Source of the DNA: Chiua virens
Lineage: Eukaryota > Basidiomycota > Agaricomycetes > Boletales > Boletaceae
NCBI GenBank assembly: GCA_019787685.1
Contig: JAHNUO010000014.1
Coordinates: forward strand, 744,001 to 808,000
DNA length: 64,000 nt
Reading direction: 5' to 3'
Shown here: one piece after another, positions 43,706 through 52,804 of the stretch
Numbering within the stretch: the stretch's first letter is position 1
Layout: each line of letters starts with the position of its first letter
Position numbers and translations under genes: made by a program
The notes under the pieces: model-generated
The model's database searches: none
What the model was told of the DNA's origin: nothing
What the model saw: only the letters and a program-made list of their open reading frames with translations

Positions 43706-44857
43706 ATGTCAAATCCGCAACCACCAGAGCCCTCTGGGCAACCACCACCATTACCACCTCATAATCCATTCAACATCCCGGCAGCAAATGCCTCCGCACA
43801 GCCGCCATCTCAACCGAATCCCGTCGCTACCACAACCATTCAGAGCTCCGGGGGTTCAGCCCCTAAAATAGATAAGCTCAAAGACGGTAATTGGCTCGCG
43901 TGGAAAACGCGCATAGCCACGGTACTCAAGCGGAAGAAGGCGTTCGACGTGGCTACGGGAATTACTCCCAAACCACAAGACCTCATTGCACAAGATGACT
44001 GGAACGACAAAGACCTCGCCGCACAAGAACTTATCACCACTTCCATCCGCGACGATCAAGTAATCCACATTTCCGAATGTGGTACCGCCGCTGAGATGCT
44101 GTCGGCACTGCGTACCATCCACGAGCCGTGCGGTAAACAGTCCATTATCGTACTCAAGAAAGCTATCTACACTACCGAAGCAAAAGAACGCGACGACATC
44201 GCCACCTATCTGAACAAGCTGTGCGCCATGCGGGAGCGGCTTACCTTATCTGGCCATGTCATCGACGACGACGAATTCAAAAGTATTCTTGTTACCTCGC
44301 TCCCGTGCAGCTGGGAGACCTGGACGAGATCGTTCTTGGGTTATCAAGGAGGGACTCAAGGAAATGAGAGCGCACAGAAGATGACTGTGCAGGAATTGGT
44401 CTCACTCATATGTGAGGAAGACCGTCGTAACAGCTCGAACGAGGAGCCTACCGAGACGTCTTACAAAGGGAGTGCATCCAAACGGCAGACCAAGCCGACG
44501 CGCAAATGCAAAGTTTGCGGGCGCACTAACCATGCAACTCATGAGTGCTACTACAAGGGTAAGCCACTCTGCGAGATTTGCAGGAAATTCGGACATACAG
44601 ACGATGATTGTTGGCAAAACCCCCGCAACAAAAGACCTGGCGGGAATTCTGGGAAGCACGGACGAGACACAAAAGGGCCGTACCCGGCGCAGAACCACAA
44701 GGGTAAAGAGCAGGCGAAGGTGTTGAAAGAGGCATCAGGCAGTGACGGCGATATGACCGAGTTACAAAAGAGTTTCGTTGCGAATGTATCCTTAGATTCA
44801 GACTGCGAAATGCAGGGGTCCGAGGAGGCCCAATTTTCTGCTTATCCATGGATTGCC
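43706..44857 (+). pseudogene. Ty1/copia Gag (5' part of polyprotein)
   Basis: From ATG 43706 the frame is open for 384 codons. A proline-rich start is followed by KIDKLKDGNWLAWKTRIATV (about residues 53-72), VIHISECGTAAEMLSAL, ERDDIATYLNKLCAMRERL (UBN2-like Gag core), then two CCHC zinc knuckles, CKVCGRTNHATHEC and CEICRKFGHTDDDC, and SAYPWIA, where family members run into the protease D-S-G. Homology ends there because element E2 begins at 44858; protease, integrase and most of the reverse transcriptase are missing. The polyprotein picks up again in RNase H at about 46930. Gag would coat the RNA in virus-like particles in the cytoplasm. The Gag itself has no internal stop and looks young. 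Confidence 0.92.
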
Positions 44858-44887
44858 TATGAGCCTCCAAGTGCACATTTAATAGGA

Positions 44888-44952
44888 GCGCAACTTTTCC
44901 GAGCGGCAGGGGAGGACAACTTTCCGGGCAGGATTTGGAGCACAACTTTTTT
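44888..44952 (+). repeat. E2 left subterminal repeats
   Basis: CAACTTT occurs at 44891, 44917 and 44943 (26-bp steps), twice preceded by GCG or GCA. Confidence 0.8.
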
Positions 44953-46803
44953 TCAATTAGATGCACACTACATTTGTCAAACAGGTAGATAATACAAGTT
45001 GGATACGGAATGTACATAAATCAAACCGGATCTTGGTGTCTAGTGGTGCCTATGTGTCTGAGAGTGTCTCTCCTGGGTTGTCATTGCAGTACCATGAAGG
45101 GAGAAAGATGGGTGTGGGGTGGGGTGGGGTGGGGTGTAGATGTGGGTGAGGTTGGCACAGTGCGTAGCAATATGTAGGCAACTGCACGAGTGTACCCCGG
45201 GTGTCCCGGTGCAGACCCGTAGAAACGGGTACGGGTGTGGGTGCGGGTTGACCCGCGGGTTGCCAGTGGAGAGAGCAGGTGAAGTGGGAACGAGGCACAC
45301 GACCGACGAAATGACACGCCGCGATCGTTCTCATCGCGTCGTGTCATGTCGTTGTCGTTGTCGTTGTTGTCGTTGTCGCAGCGAGTTGGCAGTGGCATGG
45401 GCTCGGGGTGAACTTGAATAGAGATGCAAAGGAGACGAATACGACGCGTGGATGATGTGACACATTGTCGCATCATCGTCTCGGCGTTCTCATTGCGTCG
45501 TCGTCGTCGTGTTGTCATCGGGTGAGGTGGTGGTGGTGGAAGAGGCAAGGAGGAGAGGGTGAGGAGTGAGAGGGAGGGGAGGTCGACGTGGCGTGTCACG
45601 TCGCTTCGTGCGGCTCATGCCACGGTCATCGTGTCGTCCATCGTGTCCGGGGTGGGAGGAGAAGGAGAGGAGAAAAGGAGGGAGGGGGAGGCGTCGTCGT
45701 TGTGTCGTCCGTCGCGTTGGGTGTGGCGGCACAAAAGAAGGTGAGGGTGGGTGGGTGAATGCAGGGAGGGTGAGGAGCAGGGACTCGGAGGGTGAGACGC
45801 GTTGATGATGCGATAACGTGCTGCATCGTCCTCGTGTCCAGGTAGCACGAAGGGTGGAGTGAGGTGTAGGAAGAGGGACAAGGTGTGGGAGGGCGAGGTG
45901 GGGAGGTGTGGAGGGAAGGAGACGAGCACAACGTGGACGATGCGACATATTGTCACGTCGTCGTCACGTCGTGTCGCCATCATTCTCCGAATTGCCATCG
46001 TGTGTTGTCGGGTGGGTGGCATGGAAGGAGAGGGCGACTCGGAGGTGTAGAGGGTAAGGCGTTGGGGCTGTCATGTACTTGTTCCTGCGTATCACCTTGC
46101 GTCCTTTCCTGTGCCATCCATGTCTCCACCCCCACCTCAGTCCCACTTCCTCCCATATTCCCATTGGTCTTCCAAGCAGACGTCGCAGGCGTCATATCCC
46201 TGGTCGTCACGTCGGTCGTCACGTCATCATCGAGTCAGGTGAGGTGTAGGTGGACGAGGAGTGCAGGGAGAGTGAGGTGTAGAGAAAGGGGGTAAGGTGT
46301 GGAGGGCAAGGTGTAGGACGGCCAGCCCGGGTGAAGCCTTGAGGGATGATGCGACGCATCGTCGCATCGTCGTCACGTCGTGTCGCGATCTCGTCATGGT
46401 TGCCGTCACATGTCGTCGTTGGGTTTCATCGTCAGGTGGGGTGGCACAGAAAGAGAGGCCAAGGTGTAGGCCAAGGTGTAGGAGGGGTGAGGTGTAGGAA
46501 GTCGTTGGAAAGACAAACGTGACGTCGACGGCTTATCCATTTTAGGCAATACCCACACCCGCACGGGTTACCCATACCGTACAGTTGCCTAGTCTCAAGT
46601 CCCTCCAGTCCTAGGCCGGAAACCTAACCTCACCTACCTAGTCCCTCTGCATCTCCTCATAGCTCAAGGAGCGACTTCCAAAGACCATGTGTCACGTGCG
46701 ACGAGGAGAGGAAGGGGACTCAATGTGACACGACGTACCCTTTGTCTTTGTCAGACAGTAATATACGCTTGTATGCTACGAATGTTGGGTAATTTACATG
46801 TAG

Positions 46804-46892
46804 AAAGTTGTGCTCCCATCGAATATTTGTGCTCCCACTCAAAAAAGTTGCGCTCCCGCTCGAAAAAGTTGCGCTCCCACTCGAAAAAGTTG
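46804..46892 (-). repeat. E2 right subterminal array
   Basis: Inverted units AAAAAGTTGCGCTCCCACTC; the AGTTG (or variant) ends fall at 46810, 46829, 46850, 46871 and 46892. Confidence 0.88.
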
Positions 46893-46929
46893 TGCGCTGA
46901 TTAAATGTGCATTCGGACCCTCATAACGG

Positions 46930-47063
46930 AGCGCGACGATACTACACGGCGATAATCAATCCGCCATAGCCATCGGAACCAACGCACAATTTCACAAACG
47001 GTCTAAATACTTCGACCTCGAAATTTTATTTATTCGACAAAAGGTCAAACTCGGATTATGTAA
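46930..47063 (+). pseudogene. Ty1/copia RNase H fragment
   Basis: The frame reads ATILHGDNQSAIAIGTNAQF then HKRSKYFDLEILFIRQKVK, the copia RNase H region with its D-N-Q-S/A-A-I motif. Homology ends near TCGGATTATGTAA (47051-47063). The remainder of this domain and the 3' LTR are at 15354-15031 on the minus strand. Both edges contain TTATGTAA. The spliced frame is off by one base, so the copia was probably already mutated or lost a base at the breakpoint. Confidence 0.9.
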
Positions 47064-47115
47064 CGGCTTGCCTCATTGCCTCATAGACGGATTGGTCACC
47101 AGTCTAGCTGGCTAG
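47064..47115 (-). repeat. Diverged TIR of the DUF6589/RecQ element family
   Basis: Read on the minus strand: TAGACTGGTGACCAATCCGT and CTATGAGGCAATGAGGCAAG, aligned along its length with the TIR at 9684 (TAGACTCGTGACCAGCCGTC...). It abuts the rearrangement breakpoint. Confidence 0.7.
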
Positions 47116-47846
47116 TACCTTTGAAAGCAGATGTTCAATTCCTATCCGGATACAGGTGAGACTAGAATTCGTCATATGGGATTTTCTCGTTCCAGTAGCC
47201 CACGCAAGGTCCCCAATTGCTACACAAGAACCTTTAATAGACTCGGGAGGGCTAAGATTTATTTCCTTGTTCTGCCGGTTTTCTCTTCTTTGGAGCCTTG
47301 CCCCGGATCAGAGTCTGACGGTTTTTGAGAAGGACGGGCAACACCGTCCCCAATCTGTCTAAACGAGCTTCGACGCTATTAAATCCTTCTATGACAAGAA
47401 AGTTAGCAATGAGGTAATGCCAAATGATCAGAACTGACCTTGTTCTAGCATAGCTACCGCGCGGCGAACCTCCCCTTCGATATACTGAGCACGACCGTCA
47501 ACAGACCCCCCGTCAGATCGTTTACGGTGTTGTTCACGACGGTCTTCCGCCAGTCCTTGGTCTCGCGTGTGGGTCTTCTTCCTCCGTTTCCTGTCATGGT
47601 ACTTTATACTCGTCCCCTCTCTTTCTGTGGCCTCATTAACAGCATCCTGGGAGCTGGGGAGCATCAACAAATCGTTGTGTCACAGGCAGAAAGATGGATG
47701 AATTGGTTGCAACCCGTTGCGAACGCGGGAAAGAGATGATTACATGATAAAGCCGCCCCTAAAACGGTCGAAGCGGAAAAAATCATGTGACTTAACTTTT
47801 TGGGTAATTACATTGTCTCCTAGTCGGACGGACGGTCGGTCGGACC
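47116..47846. other. No supported gene
   Basis: A minus frame 47670-47428 is lysine/arginine/glutamate-rich (RKRRKKTHTRDQGLAEDRRE) without a known domain. Confidence 0.35.
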
Positions 47847-47955
47847 AGTCTGTTCGGCATTGCCAAATGTTGACAATACTTGTGATCGACATTGTTTGGT
47901 TTATAAATTATTGCGGATACTGCCGCTTGTGTTCCGTCTTTGTAGCGGAAACTGA
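47847..47955 (+). repeat. Harbinger 2 left TIR
   Basis: AGTCTGTTCGGCATTGCC ... TAGCGGAAACTGA. Confidence 0.9.
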
Positions 47956-47985
47956 ATGCCAGCAAACCTGCGACCCCCACATACG

Positions 47986-48695
47986 ATGATGCTTGCAACT
48001 GATCACTATCTTGAACAAGTTGAAGCACATCGCCAGCGTGTCTGCGCTCAACTCCTACACCTAGTCAAGATCCTCACCAAGACATCGGAGATTATGGCAG
48101 AGGAACATCGATCAGCTTTGAGGGCAAGGTGGAGTGATCCTGAGATCGCTGCGATGGTCGATTACCTCCATGAACATCGCTCGGAAGGTGCCCAGGGGGG
48201 GAAATTCAAACAAAGTGCTTTTAATGCTGTAGCAGTGCATATCCAGCCACTCCTGGTGAGTGGTAAGGCCAAGGATGGTAGTAGTGTCAAGACGAAATTC
48301 TCCCAGGTATGTGCGCTACATTTTGATGCTATGGATTGAACTAACAACACTTTATAGCTCAGGGCAACCTATTCGCTAATTGCTTCTTGACGCAACGTGT
48401 CAGGAGTGCACTGGGACAACAAGAGAGGTGCAGATATTGAGGGGGCTGCGGCCCGCACAGTTTTTAATGAATATGTCGCTCGAAAGGTACATTTCTGAGT
48501 CATTCAATGATAATTTCAACGGTACTAAATTACTTCACCTAGAACCATGGTCCCTTCAAGGACTTCGCAAACGGGGGGTGGGTACACCTTGAGATGATGG
48601 AGGATATCATGGTAGGAGGTGTCGCAACGGGTGCATACGCATTCCAACGATCTGAATCTCTACCAGCCACCCGCACTCCAGCTTCAGCTCCTTGA
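47986..48695 (+). pseudogene. Harbinger 2 Myb/SANT-like protein
   Basis: Exon 1 from ATG 47986 encodes HYLEQVEAHRQRVCAQLLHL, then the SANT-like domain ARWSDPEIAAMVDYLHEHRS with KFKQSAFNAVAVHIQ and SVKTKFSQ. Introns 48307-48357 (51 bp) and 48487-48542 (56 bp) have GT-AG ends. Exon 2 encodes LRATYSLIAS, an in-frame TGA (48388-48390), then NVSGVHWDNKRGADIEGAAA. Exon 3 encodes HGPFKDFANGGWVHLEMMED and ends at a TGA at 48693-48695. Its last exon overlaps the 3' end of the transposase gene on the other strand by 155 bp. Role in the parent element: TIR binding and helper of the transposase. A downstream ATG at 48094 is an alternative start. Confidence 0.85.
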
Positions 48696-49948
48696 GCATC
48701 GAAATCAGCCTGGTCCGTGTCTTCATCGTAATCAGCGGTGTCGATGGGACTATTGAGGGGTTCGTGTGTGAGGATCAGATTGTGTAGGCAAGTCAGCGCA
48801 GCAGGTATGCGAGCTTGCATGTGGAGATCGTAGTTGATGGGTAGAAGGAGGATGCGGAAACGGCACTTAACAATGCCAAAACTACGCTCAATAACGTTTC
48901 GCGCCATTGCATGTCGCAGGTTGAATAGCTCCTCACGATTCTGGGGACTGGAGCATGCAGATTAGACAGAAAATTGAGACAACAAACAAAAAAGACATAC
49001 CGTATGTTTGCGCAACCCCACTCGGCAAGATGATAGCGGACACCTCGCACGAGGAGCTGAGGCAGAAATGGGTAGCCAGCGTCAGCAAGAAGGTATTTGC
49101 CCTCTGGAAGGTGGAGATTCCCGTGCGATGTAGCATAGTCGTAAACGCGTGCATCTGTGGCCGATCCTTCCCAACCCGTGAGCGTGTAGGTGAACATGGT
49201 GTCAAAGTTACAGATGAATAGTGCATTTTGTGAAAGAAACCCTTTCCGATTTCGAAATTGCCCGCTTAATCGGGCTGGTGGCGGGACGGGAATGTGACTC
49301 CCATCGATGGCCGATAGCGTCTCGGAAGTACGGATAAAACTTTGGATTGTTGCGAATTTTGGAGGGAACGTCATTTCCAGCTGGGAACTGAACATACTTG
49401 TGGTAAAATGGCGCAGTCGCAAAGACGCACAACATCTTTCTGAAATACCTATTAAACGATCAGATAGTTACATTTAAACAAACAGTGCAACACACCGAGA
49501 AATAGTGTCATTTGACCGCTGGAATCGCTCCCCAACATGTCGTATTGTCAATCCGGTGACACACGTATACAGGAATATCGCCAGCTGTTCCCCTAACGTG
49601 ACATTCTTGGTGTCCATGATGCCAAGCGATCGTAATTCAGCAATGATCTTCCAAAAAACTTCTTTATGGACTCCAAGCTCGGTCCGAATACGTTCAGGGT
49701 GCCAGCTCTAAGACCCATTGGTTCCCGGAAAGAGCAGATGTATGGTATGGGATGCACTCGCGCTGAACTTCGCCCGATAGGATATCGAGAAGTGTGATCA
49801 GCAGAGCCTGGATGAGTTTTAGAATACATTCAATGAACACTCTTCGTGCTTCGAGGTCAGAGAAATGGTGATTTGTTGAATTGTGGGTGAACGTCGACAT
49901 CAGTGCAAGTAGATAGTACCCTTGTATATTTGTCGCTTCATACAACAT
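48541..49948 (-). pseudogene. Harbinger 2 transposase (DDE_Tnp_4), frameshifted
   Basis: Start ATG at 49948 (MLYEATNIQG). Exon 1 encodes FIECILKLIQALLITLLDIL, IPYHTSALSGNQWVLEL, a frameshift near 49705, then HPERIRTELGVHKEVFWKII and LAIFLYTCVTGLTIRHVGER. A 47-bp intron (49495-49449) precedes YFRKM and NNPKFYPYFRDAIG; two bases are missing at about 49308, before AIDGSHIPV (first D). GWEGSATDARVY and LLADAGYPF (second D) follow, then an intron about 49007-48955 and NREELFNLRHAMARNVIERS with the catalytic E and FGIVKCRFR. The catalytic triad is encoded but split over frames. 3' end at 48541. Confidence 0.88.
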
Positions 49949-49955
49949 TCTAGGT

Positions 49956-50064
49956 TCAGTCTCCGCTACAAAGACGGAACACAAGCTGCAGTAGTATCCG
50001 CAATAAACCAAACAATGTCAATCACAAGTACATATTGTCAACATTTAGCAATGCCGAACAGACT
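49956..50064 (-). repeat. Harbinger 2 right TIR
   Basis: Inverted copy of 47847-47955 with small indels. Confidence 0.9.
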
Positions 50065-50169
50065 TCACTTCAAATTTGAAAGCCGGAACCCGATGAAGTG
50101 TAAGGGGTCCTCACCCGATGCCCAACGTCCTACCATATTTGGTTTGCCGGTGACAAAAGTTCAGTGGAA

Positions 50170-51485
50170 TTTGCAAATCTGAAACCCTTCCGGCTTTCCA
50201 CCATAATCCTCCCCACGCAGGGACTTCAGCACCTTAGCAATGATGGAACCGGAAGTAGGGGGGACCAACACCACTGGATCAGCTGAAAACACAGGTTGGT
50301 AGTAGGTTGTTTACGGTGTCATGGAAGTTGATGAGCATTCCAGGCGAGCAATTTCTGCATCCGATGCTATTCCACGGGATAGTGTACCATCACCCAGAGC
50401 AATCCTACCCTTGGCAATTCCTTCAAGACGCATTCCAATCAGCCTTTCAGGACCAGCCGGGCAGAGTGAGTATTTATATTAAGCTCTACTGGTTTTCTTA
50501 CATATTTTACGTAGCTATTAACCACAAGTGTACAGCTTTTGTCTGGGAATGCCCGGCTGCAAAATATTCGCCGCTCAGTCAAACCAGCTTTAAGTTGGTT
50601 GAAGGAGATGCCAAATTCAGACGTCTTCGTCCTAATGGATACGCACAGCAATTGGTCCAATGGTCTCGTGTTGCATAATCGTTCTGTGGATGGAGAGGTC
50701 GTTTGGTACGACAGTGCGATCACTGTGAGTCACCACATGGTTCACCTGGAAGGCTCACTGAAATGACGTGGGGTTAGGTATTGTCCCAATACCTAGGTCC
50801 AGATATCCGGAAACGACTTTCGACGGTCACCGGTATAAAGGGACTAGTCGTATTAACGTGCGGACCTGCTTTCACGGTGAGGAAACATTTTGATACCGGC
50901 ATTCTCCCCATCGTCAAAAGGTAAATATAGGCATCAGCTATATATTTAGCCCAAGGAAGCTCATAGGATTTCTTCAGCGGTTATATGGATTTCGTCGTAG
51001 GGTTCTCTGGTCAGTCAGTTCAGCCGACCGCTGTATTGCCGTTCATACGAGAGCTGGTCCACCGCATTCACATCTCTCGGAGGCCGGCTGAGGAAATCCT
51101 GCCGCTGTTGATACCTCACTACAAGAGTCTTCTGTGCCAGACCGGGGTAGTCCTGGTAGCCAGGACTGCAAATAGCAATTTAGTGAGACGCGGTTACCTC
51201 TTGTCCCCGCCCACAGGAAGGATATGGGGACTGGATCATCGGTGCGGCAAGGAAGGATGCCAGTCCCCTTCTATCAAGGCGCGCCTGACAAAACGACACA
51301 AAATGCAAGAATTTGCGAGGTTCAAATGCGTTGATTGTAAATGGGATTCGGGCTGGCTTCCTCGACCCGATTTCTTGATTCCCATTTCGTCGTCCCTTTT
51401 TTACCACGACTTCCCCCTCTCTGACGAACAAAAAACATATACTTCATGGGCGAAGCCTAATCCGAAAGTGGGCGAGGAAGTGTAA
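50170..51485 (+). CDS. Uncharacterised protein, possible CHAT/caspase-like fold plus zinc ribbon (copy A)
   Basis: Exon-like blocks: EQFLHPMLFHGIVYHHPEQS and AFQDQPGR (50335-50465); after an intron GNARLQNIRRSVKPALSWLK then DVFVLMDTHSNWSNG and DGEVVWYDSAITV (50540-50725); LSQYLGPDIRKRLSTV, GIKGLVVLTCGPAFTVRKHF (about 50785-50895); DFVVGFSGQSVQPTAVLPFI (from 50985) and GVVLVARTA; and the tail YLLSPPTGRIWGLDHRC, CGKEGCQ, FKCVDCKWDSGWLPRPDF, FYHDFPLSD, ending 51485. The C-x4-C and C-x2-C pairs suggest a zinc ribbon. The histidine in LMDTHS and cysteine in LTCGP, each after a hydrophobic strand, resemble a CHAT/caspase dyad: an inference, not established. I recall the family as widespread and unnamed in Agaricomycetes. 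Introns near 50466-50545, 50726-50785 and 50920-50985. Confidence 0.55.
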
Positions 51486-52804
51486 ATAGGTCTTCACAAT
51501 AGGTCTTCACTACAGTGTCATGTAATCCCTATGTAATCCAATCTAAAGTATCCACAGTATCTTTGCTCGCACAGGTCTGCGAGCAGCGCAAAAATGTCCT
51601 TACCGCGCCGACCCTACAGCCGGGAAAAAGAATGTCGAAGATGTCCAAGGACAAGGTGGAGGCCAGACGACGAACACGGTCGAATGCCGAGCACACGGCA
51701 AACGCGTCGACAAAACCGCATCAGCAGACCGTGTGGACACATCAGCAGACCATACCCCCATCACGACGACAGCAGGCGTGCCAACAAATAGATACGACCG
51801 ACGATACTAGAGCAGCCAGCCATCAACACTGCATACCCGGACTGCCAGACGACACGACGCGCACGACGCGCATTACCCGCACAGTGGCAAGGTCGAAGGG
51901 AAGTGCCATGACGCACAGAATGAGGGGGAGAGCCGACCGAAGTCGAGAGAGGTTGAGCGCGAAGTGCAGTGTCGACTCGGAGGCCCTCTAAAGCGAGTCG
52001 GATACAACGGGGGATACCGGAGGATGGAGGCAACGCATGATGCGGCTCGAACGAGTCAGAGCGCAACCACTACATAGCTGGACACAATGTTACAGATCTC
52101 GTCCGACTCACGTATTAGTGCATTCAAATATAACTCTCGGCCGACGCCTCCGACATGTTTGGCCTAGGCAACGTTTTGAGCGGGGTCTGAAATGTTTCGC
52201 ATTTTTCTCCCTCCACACGTCCCAGAGAGGGGTTCGCAAGCAATGTCGGGCGCTGCGCCTTTTAATGGGCTGGCGTGGAATCTTCCCAGGGCGCTCGGAT
52301 CGAGCCCTTGCCTGGCTTGCATTCGTTCCCTTCTATGGCCCACTTCCACCACCGTCAATCGTTTGATTTTACCAGCTCGTTACGACCAAACCTCTGTCAA
52401 CACTGTCCACCTCGATTCGACTGTGAAGCTGCCCCACTTCATAGCATATGCACTTCCTCCAGCAAGTCACTGGTTGTTTATATTGGCCTTCATACCGTCG
52501 ATCCCGCCACTCTGAGGGATTTCGTCGGTCTCGGTCCCTATCCACATACCACCCTGCCACCTTCCACGAACCCCTTCGCCGCCGCTTCAAGTACCAACCC
52601 GTCGCCGTCATCCTCCCGTCACCTCCCACCACTCCTGATAATTTCTTCCAGTCTCGCATTTATATTGTCGCCTCTTACTACAGTACACTTTCTCATAACG
52701 CATGCGAGTTGCGCCGGCCATTTCCCATGCAAAACGAGATATATGTAGAACTACATTGTAACACTTGTGACAGTACCTGTGACATATGTGACATTTCCGC
52801 CGTG
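51486..52804. other. No supported gene
   Basis: A plus frame 51515-51991 is rich in T, R, Q and H without a domain. A C/T-rich tract near 52450-52640 is non-coding in appearance. Confidence 0.4.

Larger units (their letters stand above)
44858..46925. mobile_element. Non-autonomous array-type DNA element E2
   Basis: Outer inverted repeats: left TATGAGCCTCCAAGTGCACA (44858 on), right, reversed, TATGAGGGTCCGAATGCACA (46925 back), both followed by TTTAAT. Subterminal units GCGCAACTTTTTCGAGYGGG are repeated about 3 times on the left (26-bp period) and 5 times, inverted, on the right (about 20-21-bp period). The core (45040-46560) is G-rich low-complexity sequence with TCGTCGTC runs and no credible gene. 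It lies within the copia element with no clear target duplication, and copia pol is missing at its position. Confidence 0.72.
47847..50064. mobile_element. PIF/Harbinger element 2 (~2.2 kb)
   Basis: TIRs of about 109 bp at 47847-47955 and 49956-50064 both start AGTCTGTTCGGCATTGC and end GTAGCGGARACTGA. Between them are a Myb/SANT gene on plus and a DDE_Tnp_4 transposase on minus, arranged convergently. Both genes carry disabling lesions. A solo copy of the TIR is at 9602-9681. Confidence 0.9.

Noticed and set aside
45105..45150. Telomeric or G-quadruplex telomere repeat
   Set aside because: GGGGTGGGGTGGGGT is a short degenerate run inside E2, not TTAGGG-type repeats, and is flanked by copia sequence.
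45040..46497. Many ORFs of 60-170 codons on both strands in the G-rich core of E2
   Set aside because: Composition-driven; both strands open at once; no conserved motif.
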